The notes beneath the pieces are model-generated. The model ran no database searches. It saw only the letters and a list, made by a program, of their open reading frames with translations, and was not told where the DNA came from. Source: Bacteroidota bacterium (GTDB taxonomy: Bacteria > Bacteroidota > Bacteroidia > B-17B0 > Aurantibacillaceae). Taken from it: DNA of 64,000 bases. Below are positions 1 to 7,673 of this stretch, one piece after another. Within the stretch, counting starts at the first letter, position 1. Each line of letters begins with the position of its first letter. The DNA is taken from positions 1 through 64,000 of the forward strand of contig JACCXH010000050.1 in NCBI GenBank assembly GCA_013697245.1. Reading direction: 5' to 3'. The position numbers and the translations under genes are program-made.

Positions 1-124
1 TATGCTCTTAAAACAACCCTTTTTAAAGTGGCCTATTTTGAATGAGAATCAATGGTACACTTTGGTGAGAATGAGTGGCCTATTTTGGATGAGTACAGGT
101 GGCCTATTATGATGAGAATCTACA
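1..124. repeat. Clustered ~23-bp repeats, probable IS21-type element end
   Basis: Four related units follow each other at about 23-bp spacing. Three contain GTGGCCTATT (near 28, 75 and 98) followed by a TGAG motif, and one contains GGTACACTTTGGTGAGAAT (near 54). The block finishes near 124 with ...GAGAATCTACA. Multiple short repeats near a terminus ending in CA are characteristic of IS21-family elements, where they bind the transposase. No transposase gene lies in the window, so it would have to lie upstream of position 1. The family assignment is from memory of similar Bacteroidota elements and is tentative. Confidence 0.4.
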
Positions 125-180
125 TTATGAAATAAAAATAGAAAGTGCCTTAAAAAATTAATTAGAAAAACTTTTTATAC

Positions 181-1395
181 TTATCTGCTAATTACAAAAC
201 GTTTATTGATTTTTAAATCTGAACTATGTAAACTTATATAATAAATACCATTTGGCAAATTTGCAGTGTTTATCGAAGTTTTTTTATTTTTAAAACTAAT
301 ATCTTCTTCTTTAATTAATGCTCCTATAGAATTATAAATTAAAACTGTTTTAAAATTTGCTTCTATGTCTAATGTAAAAGAAATATATAATTCATTGTTT
401 GCTGGGTTTGGGAATAAATTAAAGTTATTTTTAATTGCTTCGTTTTTTTGTATTCCAACCGCACTTTGATAAACTATGACTGTATCCCATTTTATAATGC
501 CGCAAATATCCTGCTTTACAACATAAGTACTTGTAGATATTGGGCTTACAAATATTCCTGCGGCAGTATCAATTGCCGTTGTTGTATTTGGTAATTTATA
601 CCATATACAGGCGTCGTCAATTCCTTCATCCTGAGGCTGGCCGATATAAACAGTGTTGCCAGGAATACAGAATTGATCTGCGCCCGCATTCGCAGCTAAA
701 TTAATGTCGATGCAAGAAACACCATCTATACAAACATCAGTAAATATTGCCGGTAAATTTGTGGGGTTAATTAAAACTTTATTGGTGCCTGTTGTGGTTT
801 TAAAATTTCCAATTATCATGTGTTTTTCATTACCTGTTGCCACAAAAGTACCTGTAATTAAAGTCCAGCCCAAAGTGTCGGTAATAATATTATTTGTTGC
901 ATTTTGAATTTGAGGGGTAATGTATGTTAGCGGAATACATTGGGTTATCGTGTCTAAACTATTATCACCAAAGTATGCGCCAAATCCATCCATACCATAA
1001 GTTGAATTATTACTAATATTCACGTGAAATTTAACACAATATGTTTTGCCGGATTGTAAGTTTGCTTTTAACCTGTTTCGTAAATATCCTCTGTTGCCTG
1101 TAGATGGGCAATTTGGTGGTTGACAAAAGAAATTACTTATAACATAAGATGTACCCGTTTTTGATTTTTGATAAGTAAGGCTATTTAATGGAACGCTTCC
1201 TAATCCAGAACAGGAACTATAATAACCACCACCATTGCAAACGGAATCCAAACTACGCCAATATTTTGCTTTGCTCATATCATTTGGTAAATTACAATTA
1301 TATCTATTTTCAAAGCTTCCGTTGCTTACATAATTAGCAATTTGACAATTAAAAAACACAGGGTATAATATGCATAAAAATAAAATTTTTCTCAT
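181..1395 (-). CDS. Secreted protein with T9SS type A sorting domain (paralogue A)
   Basis: A 404-aa secreted protein. An N-terminal hydrophobic signal (residues 1-18) leads into a beta-rich region that starts with an NGSFE motif, as in carbohydrate-binding jelly-roll modules of Bacteroidota cargo proteins (about 22-230). A short Ig-like segment follows, containing IDTAAGI and TYVVKQDICG. Residues 326-404 form a T9SS C-terminal domain: it opens with NLFPNPANNE, has LPNGIYYI near the end and terminates in a basic FVISR tail. The protein should be exported by Sec, then cross the outer membrane by T9SS and be anchored or released. The start codon overlaps the previous gene's stop as ATGA (1392-1395), which suggests translational coupling. 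It is about 40-50% alike by eye to the neighbouring 412-aa protein. The ligand is unknown. Confidence 0.85.
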   Translation of the reverse strand: MRKILFLCILYPVFFNCQIANYVSNGSFENRYNCNLPNDMSKAKYWRSLDSVCNGGGYYSSCSGLGSVPLNSLTYQKSKTGTSYVISNFFCQPPNCPSTGNRGYLRNRLKANLQSGKTYCVKFHVNISNNSTYGMDGFGAYFGDNSLDTITQCIPLTYITPQIQNATNNIITDTLGWTLITGTFVATGNEKHMIIGNFKTTTGTNKVLINPTNLPAIFTDVCIDGVSCIDINLAANAGADQFCIPGNTVYIGQPQDEGIDDACIWYKLPNTTTAIDTAAGIFVSPISTSTYVVKQDICGIIKWDTVIVYQSAVGIQKNEAIKNNFNLFPNPANNELYISFTLDIEANFKTVLIYNSIGALIKEEDISFKNKKTSINTANLPNGIYYISLHSSDLKINKRFVISR

Positions 1396-2630
1396 CGGGT
1401 TATAATTAAACGTTTATTAATAGATACTTTTTTTTCGCTTTTAAAATTTAAAAGATAAACTCCACTTGGTAATTCAGTGATATTTAGTTTTGTTATTTTA
1501 TTTCTAAATGCGATTTCCTGATCAAAAACTGATTGACCTAAACTATTTATAATCTGTAGTCGCATTTTATCGCTGTCATTTATAATGTTACATTCAATAC
1601 TTAAGCTCTCGTTTGCCGGATTAGGATATAAATTAAAATTTGTTTCGCCCATTTCCTGTTTAGTTATTCCAACCCCACTAGCATAAACAATCACGGTATC
1701 ATATTTTATTATCCCACAAATCTCCTGCCTTACCATGTAAGTATTTGTTGAAGAGGCAACGGTAACTGTAATACCTGCGGCTGTATCTATTACTGTTGTT
1801 GTGTTTGGCAGTTTATACCACGTACAGGCTTCGTCTATACCAACGTCTTGCGGCCTGCCTAAATAAACAGTATTGGAAGGTATACCCCAAATATCCGCTC
1901 CAGCATAAGCGGGTAAATTGAGATTAATACAACTTACGTCATCAATAAAATATTCGCTATAATTACCACCTACAGATGTATTAGCTACAGCAGTATTTGT
2001 TGCAACATCACTTTTAAAATTTGCAATTACAAGAAATTTTTCAGTTCCATTCGCGGTAAATGTTCCTGTAATAGGTACCCAATTCATAGTGTCATTAATG
2101 ATATTGCCTGTCGGATTTTCTACTTGAGGCGTTAAAAAAGTTAAAGGCAATCTACTATTAAAAATAATAGTATCTAAACTATTATCGCCAAAGTAAAAAC
2201 CAAAACCATCAATTGCTTTTGATGATACATCCTGAACATTTACATACATTTTTACGCAATATGTCTGCCCGGTCAATAATGGTTGTTTTAATCTATTTTT
2301 AATATTACTTCTTCTGAAATTTGAAGGGCATGTTGGGCAATATAATTGAACTCTAATGAAACCTGCGCCAGATCTAGGCATTTGATACCCTACTCCTGTT
2401 ACAGGCGCATTACCACAAACTGTGTTATATAGAAAAGCAGCAAATTGTGCAGAGTCTATGCTACTCCATCCCAACGCTTTATACTCATCAAAAGGTGAAG
2501 TGCAATTCGTAGTTTCAAAACTGCCATTACTCACAAAGTTTGCAATTTGGCCTTGTAATAGGCAGGGTGATAAAAAAAGAAAGAATAGAAAAGGCATTAT
2601 GCCTTTTCTATTCTTAAATAAAAAACACAT
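1392..2630 (-). CDS. Secreted protein with T9SS type A sorting domain (paralogue B)
   Basis: A paralogue of the 404-aa protein just downstream. It has the same order of modules: signal peptide, NGSFE-type beta module, Ig-like segment (CTWYKLPNTTTVIDTAAGI), and a T9SS C-terminal domain opening with NLYPNPANES and ending KRLIITR. The longest frame begins at 2672, inside the preceding gene. I prefer the ATG at 2630, just past that gene's stop, because it gives a normal signal peptide: MCFLFKNRKG followed by a hydrophobic core and a cut near LQGQ (412 aa). An ATG at 2597 would also give a hydrophobic leader but lacks the basic n-region. The signal-peptide codons overlap a perfect 16-bp inverted repeat with a T-rich tail, described separately. 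Binding specificity is unknown. Confidence 0.82.
   Translation of the reverse strand: MCFLFKNRKGIMPFLFFLFLSPCLLQGQIANFVSNGSFETTNCTSPFDEYKALGWSSIDSAQFAAFLYNTVCGNAPVTGVGYQMPRSGAGFIRVQLYCPTCPSNFRRSNIKNRLKQPLLTGQTYCVKMYVNVQDVSSKAIDGFGFYFGDNSLDTIIFNSRLPLTFLTPQVENPTGNIINDTMNWVPITGTFTANGTEKFLVIANFKSDVATNTAVANTSVGGNYSEYFIDDVSCINLNLPAYAGADIWGIPSNTVYLGRPQDVGIDEACTWYKLPNTTTVIDTAAGITVTVASSTNTYMVRQEICGIIKYDTVIVYASGVGITKQEMGETNFNLYPNPANESLSIECNIINDSDKMRLQIINSLGQSVFDQEIAFRNKITKLNITELPSGVYLLNFKSEKKVSINKRLIITR
2571..2615 (-). terminator. Terminator-like hairpin overlapping a signal-peptide coding sequence
   Basis: A perfect 16-bp inverted repeat with a 3-nt loop (2581-2596 and 2600-2615) is followed on the minus strand by TCTTTTTTTATC. 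This has the layout of an intrinsic terminator for the large cargo gene ending at 2635, although the stem is AT-rich. It also encodes part of the signal peptide of the next gene, and the alternative ATG at 2597 sits at the loop. It may therefore reduce read-through or translation of the downstream paralogue pair. Confidence 0.6.
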
Positions 2631-2634
2631 TTTA

Positions 2635-5600
2635 TTATTTGGCAATAACCAATTTTTTAGTTGTGCTTTCATTATTCGTGTTATTAATAGTTACGAAGTA
2701 TATTCCGTTAATTAAATTTAAGTCTAATTTACTGATAAAATTGCTAGTACGCAATCTTTGATTATACAAGATCTTACCTGCCACATCACGTATTATAACT
2801 GTTAAATTTTCACTCTCGGCATTGCTTACAATATTAAATTCGTTGCTCGCAGGGTTTGGAAACAAATCAACTGTCCAGTTATTTTTAGTACTTCCCGAAT
2901 TCTCATTGTTACCAATAGAATTAAATCTTGATCCGGAAATAATTACCTCGTCGCAATTTTCTTTATAATTTTTAACGGTTTTATAAATTAAATTATATAA
3001 AGCCCTTGCTTGGTAAACAACTGCTCCATCGATACCGGAACATAGCTTTGCTAAATTAATAAGCGTTAAACTATCTGGAACTGTAAAGTTACCCGTAGCA
3101 TGTTTAGAATACAAAGAATAAAAAGTCTTATAATTAGCCTCTACTGCATTTGTAACCGCAACAGCATTATTTATCAATTGTGCCTGTGAATACTGCCCAT
3201 TGTAAATATAGTTTTCAACCTGTAAGAATTTATCCAAACTACTGTTTGCCTTACCATTGTAAAAACTATTATAAGTTGCATTATTATTTTTTATGGCGGG
3301 GTTAGCAGCTAAATAACGGTAGCGGTTATTATCTGCAATATATTTTTTTTCATCTGATAACGATGGATCATTGCTTAATAATAAAACCTGAGATGATGAA
3401 CCTGAGCTTGCCATCATGTTTTGCGGTGGCGGTGGCCCTCCCGTGCAATAAAATGTTCCGGTAGTATTGTTAATAAAACCTGAATTATATGATTGTGAAG
3501 TTGGCGACCCGTTATTATTTATTGGGCCATTTGGCAGTATGCCAATATTTTTAACCCATAAGAGTGAGTTGCTTGCGAATGTAGAAGGGTCTGCTGTCCA
3601 AGTACAGAAAGTACCTATACCCCAGGCTCCGTTCCACAAATTATCAATTGGATTTCCGGCACTGCCTTGTGTTCCAATTATGCCGTTGTTACTTAATACA
3701 AAACCACGCGTATGCGTTTGCATTTTGTTCCCCATCCATTTTGTAGTGCCACTATTAACGCTGTTAAACTCAAAACCTTGGTAACTGTTACTAAGATCGT
3801 TGCAGGTTACGCTTGGTGAATTTGTACCTGCATTACTACCGCTAAATACTAAAGTAGTAAGCGTATTTGTAACGCCAGTACCGCTTAATGTATTTGTAGT
3901 TACGATGGCATTGCCTAAAGTGTTTGTTAGATCAATACCATGTTGTGTTGCGGAAGTAAAATTATCATCGGCAACTTTAACTTTATTATTTGCAACGCTA
4001 ATTGGATATCCGTTCATTCCACTCAAATAAGCACCCCTATAAACACGGTTAAAATTATTATTTTCTACATACAATTTTGTGCCGGCAACAGTTTGCCACG
4101 CAACACTGTTTGTACCGCCAACATAAATGGCATTATTAAGATATTGAGTCGTAACCGAAGAAAGGCTATTAGTTACCGGCCCAAAGAAATTATTATTTAT
4201 TAAATTATTGTTTGCGTAAATACCATTTTGTGTACCTGCTCCAACATCATAATTGCCAGTAAAAATGCTTTGGCCTATGGCATTGTTTATGTTGCTAAAC
4301 TCATTGTTACGGATATAATAATTAAAACGGTTAGTTTGTATTGTAATACCTGTATTACCCGGTAACATTACATTTCCATTTACAGTAGACTGGCTGCTTC
4401 TGAAAGTCGCATACTCGCAGTTAAACTGATAGGTATATAAACCTTCAACGCCGCGATGGCAATCCCAAAAACGATTTCCAACACTTGGGCTGGTACTGAA
4501 TGAACCCGTAGCTGTTAAATTTAATTTTGCATTTAATAAACTGTAAACGCTATGGCGAATTGCCGAACCACCGTTATATCTGCAACGAGGGGTGCAGATT
4601 AATAAGCGCTGTGTATTTTGATAAACGTTGTTTAAACTGTTTACATTAGAGTTTGTGGCATCAATACCATACATCAAATCATCAAACAAATTAAATTCAG
4701 ATGCATTTGTAGGATCACCAATTGTAATTCCATAAAAATTGCTATTGGTTATACCAACGTTATTAAGGGAAATTCCTGCAAATGCCGGTTGAGCGCTGTA
4801 AGGAGCTTTTAGATTAACAAGCGCAGCACTTTGTAATAAATAAGGTGCCGCTAAGCCAGTAGTTGGATTGGTTGCGCTACGCAAATCTGTTGTGTTTGCA
4901 TATGGCCAAGTTGTTGGCGAAAACGTAAAATTACGTGAACTGAATACTGAACTTATTACAGAAATAGGATAAGGAGAAAACGTTCTTTGATAACCATCTA
5001 CTTTTATACCAATATAATTTTTATTAAAAACCGTATTTACAACTTGTAAAATGTAAGGTGTAACTGTGCTTGTTGTATTAGCGGTGATGTCGAAAGCAAC
5101 AATAGCATCTTCTATTAAATTTTGTTTTGTAGATCTTGCCATACCACCATCATTAATAACAATACCTTGCCACATGGTTGTTCCACAGGCGTATAAATGC
5201 GATGTGGATATATCCAATCTTGCACCGCCACTCACAATTAAACTTACTCCGGGAGCAAATAAAAACTGTGAATTATTTAGTGCAACGGTCATGCTCGCGG
5301 GAATAGTTACATTATTATTAAATACCAAAGGTGAAGTATAAGATATATTTCCTAAGGTATTGGTTGGGAATGCTGTTCCCACAAATGCAGGAATAGTGGA
5401 TGTGCAACAAGAATTTGAAACTAAGATATTAACTGTTTGAGAATTAGTACAGCCGCCTTGTGTGGCAAACAAAGTATAGGTAGTTGTAACCGTTGGGCTA
5501 ACAACTGGACTGCTGCCAGTTAAACTACCCGGTTGCCACGAATATGTTGGGCTACCATTACTTGTTGCAATAAGCGTAGAACTTTGACCTGTATTTGAAC

Positions 5601-7077
5601 AAACAAAAGTTTGATTTGTGGTTGCCGAAACAGTCACAGAAGGAATTGTAATATTTACACTTACTGTAGCTGTATTTACAATTGTACTAAGAGTATTTGT
5701 ACCTGTTTGAGTAAGAGTATATATAATAGGGGAACTTAAAGTTACAATCGGATTAAGAATATTTGGGTTACTTAAACCAGTTGAAGGGCTCCATGAATAA
5801 GAATATGATGTTGTTGAATTATCAAATTCACAAACTGAAGGATTAAATTGAAAGGGAATGCCGCAAGTTGCAGTAACAGGTGAACTAAGTGTTACGCTGG
5901 GTGTAATTAAGGAAACGTCATCAATGAAATAATAAGCATTGCTATTACCGTAAGGAACAGCCGTGGACGTATTTGCAATCCATGTTGTACTAGCGTCGTC
6001 CCTAAAATTTCCGATCGTGAGTTTATCGTAATTACCTGTTGCCGTAAAAGTAACAAGGAATTTTTGCCAAACTGTATTTGTTATAACACTACTTGAAATA
6101 TCTAGTTGCTGACCTGTTAGTGTAGTTGTATTTATATTATTTATACCGGGTTGACATGGTGTAGTATTACTTAAAAACACACTTACATCTTTTGCAAAAT
6201 ACTCTTTAAAAGCCGCTTTAGTATATAATGATAACTGATAAGTCTTACTTGGAATAAGTGGAGCATTTAATGGCTGTGTAATGTATTCTCTATAACTACC
6301 ATTATTTCCCGGATTAAGGCTAAATGAATTCCAAGCAAAAATAAACAAACCTATGTGACCGCTTCCAGTATTTGAAGGTGTCAAAAAATTATAACCATAA
6401 AAATAATTTGTAGCTGTTCCGCAAGCGTTAATATAATCGGGTGTGCCAGTTAAAGAAAAATTTCCGGGAAAACTACAATTTGATGGTATTTGCCATTCAC
6501 ATACGGGTGGAACAAATCCCGCGGCTGTAAGACCTAAATTAGCACATGGAGCATAGAAATTTTCAAAGGAAGGGTTTTTTACAATATTGCAACCTAATGG
6601 GGTTGCCAAACATCTTGCCAAATCATTAGCACCTTCAGTAATATAAATATTAAATTTAGTTGGTGTTGCGGTACATGTGCCACAGGAATTGTTGAAGTTA
6701 AATTTTAAATAAATCCGGTTGCTTATGTCAAATCCATTAAAATTAAATACCGTTGTATTATTTGTTCTTAAACTGTCACGGTAGCTTCTTAACACCGTAC
6801 CTGACCCATTCGTAATAAATACTTCGGCGGAAACAAAAGAGTTTGTGAAGCTCTGAACAGTTAATAATGAACTTAGTAAAATATTCGGCTGAGTTGGTGT
6901 GATCTTATACCACTTTGTTGTGCTATCTGGGCTTTGATTGATTAAACTGCTTGTGCCAGCTGTTACTACAATAGGGTTAACAGATGTTGTACCCGGCGTT
7001 TGTGCTTTCATTACTGTAAAGCTTAGCAAGGCATACAGGAGGATTGAAATTTTTTTACTTGTTTTTGATTTTTGCAT
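2635..7077 (-). CDS. Large secreted beta-helix protein with T9SS sorting domain
   Basis: A 1480-aa cell-surface or secreted protein. The signal peptide spans residues 1-26 (ends MKAQ). It is followed by a PPC-like beta domain (about 30-150, WYKITPTQPN), then an NPSFEN beta module (about 165-395) of the kind also present in the two downstream paralogues. Next come PKD/Ig-like segments (about 395-555, with SYSWSPSTGLSNP) and a long stretch with asparagine/valine ladders and repeated NN(F/V) turns typical of a right-handed parallel beta-helix (about 560-1200). A helical region (about 1240-1390) precedes the T9SS C-terminal domain (about 1400-1480, DLFPNPASNEF to KKLVIAK). Beta-helix cargo of this type is often adhesive or polysaccharide-active, but no catalytic motif was recognised. 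It is the first gene of the three-gene cargo group. Confidence 0.85.
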   Translation of the reverse strand: MQKSKTSKKISILLYALLSFTVMKAQTPGTTSVNPIVVTAGTSSLINQSPDSTTKWYKITPTQPNILLSSLLTVQSFTNSFVSAEVFITNGSGTVLRSYRDSLRTNNTTVFNFNGFDISNRIYLKFNFNNSCGTCTATPTKFNIYITEGANDLARCLATPLGCNIVKNPSFENFYAPCANLGLTAAGFVPPVCEWQIPSNCSFPGNFSLTGTPDYINACGTATNYFYGYNFLTPSNTGSGHIGLFIFAWNSFSLNPGNNGSYREYITQPLNAPLIPSKTYQLSLYTKAAFKEYFAKDVSVFLSNTTPCQPGINNINTTTLTGQQLDISSSVITNTVWQKFLVTFTATGNYDKLTIGNFRDDASTTWIANTSTAVPYGNSNAYYFIDDVSLITPSVTLSSPVTATCGIPFQFNPSVCEFDNSTTSYSYSWSPSTGLSNPNILNPIVTLSSPIIYTLTQTGTNTLSTIVNTATVSVNITIPSVTVSATTNQTFVCSNTGQSSTLIATSNGSPTYSWQPGSLTGSSPVVSPTVTTTYTLFATQGGCTNSQTVNILVSNSCCTSTIPAFVGTAFPTNTLGNISYTSPLVFNNNVTIPASMTVALNNSQFLFAPGVSLIVSGGARLDISTSHLYACGTTMWQGIVINDGGMARSTKQNLIEDAIVAFDITANTTSTVTPYILQVVNTVFNKNYIGIKVDGYQRTFSPYPISVISSVFSSRNFTFSPTTWPYANTTDLRSATNPTTGLAAPYLLQSAALVNLKAPYSAQPAFAGISLNNVGITNSNFYGITIGDPTNASEFNLFDDLMYGIDATNSNVNSLNNVYQNTQRLLICTPRCRYNGGSAIRHSVYSLLNAKLNLTATGSFSTSPSVGNRFWDCHRGVEGLYTYQFNCEYATFRSSQSTVNGNVMLPGNTGITIQTNRFNYYIRNNEFSNINNAIGQSIFTGNYDVGAGTQNGIYANNNLINNNFFGPVTNSLSSVTTQYLNNAIYVGGTNSVAWQTVAGTKLYVENNNFNRVYRGAYLSGMNGYPISVANNKVKVADDNFTSATQHGIDLTNTLGNAIVTTNTLSGTGVTNTLTTLVFSGSNAGTNSPSVTCNDLSNSYQGFEFNSVNSGTTKWMGNKMQTHTRGFVLSNNGIIGTQGSAGNPIDNLWNGAWGIGTFCTWTADPSTFASNSLLWVKNIGILPNGPINNNGSPTSQSYNSGFINNTTGTFYCTGGPPPPQNMMASSGSSSQVLLLSNDPSLSDEKKYIADNNRYRYLAANPAIKNNNATYNSFYNGKANSSLDKFLQVENYIYNGQYSQAQLINNAVAVTNAVEANYKTFYSLYSKHATGNFTVPDSLTLINLAKLCSGIDGAVVYQARALYNLIYKTVKNYKENCDEVIISGSRFNSIGNNENSGSTKNNWTVDLFPNPASNEFNIVSNAESENLTVIIRDVAGKILYNQRLRTSNFISKLDLNLINGIYFVTINNTNNESTTKKLVIAK

Positions 7078-7143
7078 AAAATTATTTTTGATTGTTTATT
7101 TTACTAAAAAAATTAGGCGTGAACCTCAACTATTACATTCAAC

Positions 7144-7261
7144 TACAACAGGCACTTGGAAGAGCCTTGACAGATTGAAGGAAACAGAAAGATGAACACG
7201 CCGTTCTGGCGTGTTGCTTCTAACTGTCCTTCTGCTGTCAAATTTTCCAAGTTTTGTTGTA
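7144..7261. repeat. Long imperfect inverted repeat (~118 nt)
   Basis: Nested complementary arms span the region: TACAACA/TGTTGTA (7144-7150 with 7255-7261), CTTGGAA/TTCCAAG (7155-7161 with 7245-7251), TTGACAG/CTGTCAA (7167-7173 with 7235-7241), AAGGA/TCCTT, GAA/TTC, and AACACGCC/GGCGTGTT (7195-7202 with 7208-7215) around a 5-nt loop. Several internal bulges break the stem. It lies upstream of the large T9SS gene and at the left side of the accessory element. It could be a REP- or MITE-like palindrome, a structured RNA or an element boundary. No T-tract supports a simple terminator. Confidence 0.7.
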
Positions 7262-7425
7262 CAGAAGAACATTAAGCAACGCTTAATATTATTATAAAAG
7301 TTCAAGCCTCGCTCAAAACTTTGTTTTTTATTTAATTATATCTGTTTTTTAAAACTAAATTTCGTTTATTAAATATAGTTCCTTTAATTAAAGCATAAGA
7401 TTAAGAAATCTTTATTAAACTTCAT

Positions 7426-7468
7426 ATAGGTAATATTACCTATTTTAAAGTAGGGTAATATTACCTAT
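7426..7468. promoter_or_regulatory. Pair of GGTAATATTACC palindromes
   Basis: A perfect 18-bp palindrome centred on AATATT (7426-7443) is followed by a near-identical copy sharing the core GGTAATATTACC (7454-7465). Their centres are 25 bp apart. Such paired symmetric sites usually bind a dimeric regulator or recombination-directionality protein. The bound protein is unknown. The two HTH proteins of the element are the obvious candidates. Confidence 0.5.
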
Positions 7469-7526
7469 CTAAACTGTTAAACACAAACAATATAATTCTG
7501 TTTCAATCATTACTATCAGCTAAAAG

Positions 7527-7577
7527 TTAATCGATTAATCGGGTGATTAATCGATTAATTTCACTTTAATCGATTAA
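7527..7577. repeat. Left array of three TTAATCGATTAA palindromes
   Basis: Three exact copies of the 12-bp palindrome TTAATCGATTAA lie at 7527-7538, 7547-7558 and 7566-7577, with centres 20 and 19 bp apart (about two helical turns). The same palindrome recurs three times upstream of the ATPase gene at 9397-9460, so the gene is bracketed by matching sites. Candidate roles are operator, partition-like or iteron sites. Confidence 0.75.
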
Positions 7578-7622
7578 TTACTTGCTAATAGGGGCTTACA
7601 GAGGTTATACTCGTTTTACTCC

Positions 7623-7650
7623 AAAAAAAAAGGGCGGTAACAAACGCCCT
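7623..7650 (-). terminator. Intrinsic terminator of the RecA-like ATPase gene
   Basis: AGGGCG (7631-7636) pairs with CGCCCT (7645-7650) across an 8-nt loop. On the minus strand the stem is followed by at least eight T residues (A-run at 7623-7630). It sits 24 bp past the stop of the 564-aa gene. Confidence 0.85.
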
Positions 7651-7673
7651 CAGTCTTTTATGGAAATTCTGTT

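Larger units (their letters stand above)
7262..7622. other. Non-coding left flank of the accessory element
   Basis: No convincing gene is present. The AT-rich stretch holds a 7-bp hairpin ATTAAGC/GCTTAAT (7271-7287), the GGTAATATTACC palindrome pair (7426-7468) and three TTAATCGATTAA palindromes (7527-7577). Any promoter for the large T9SS gene at 7077 would have to lie between here and 7078, but I could not identify a clear -7/-33 pair. Confidence 0.6.

Noticed and set aside
7527-7577. CRISPR or phage repeat array
   Set aside because: The repeats are short palindromes without unique spacers and recur upstream of the same gene, which fits binding sites.
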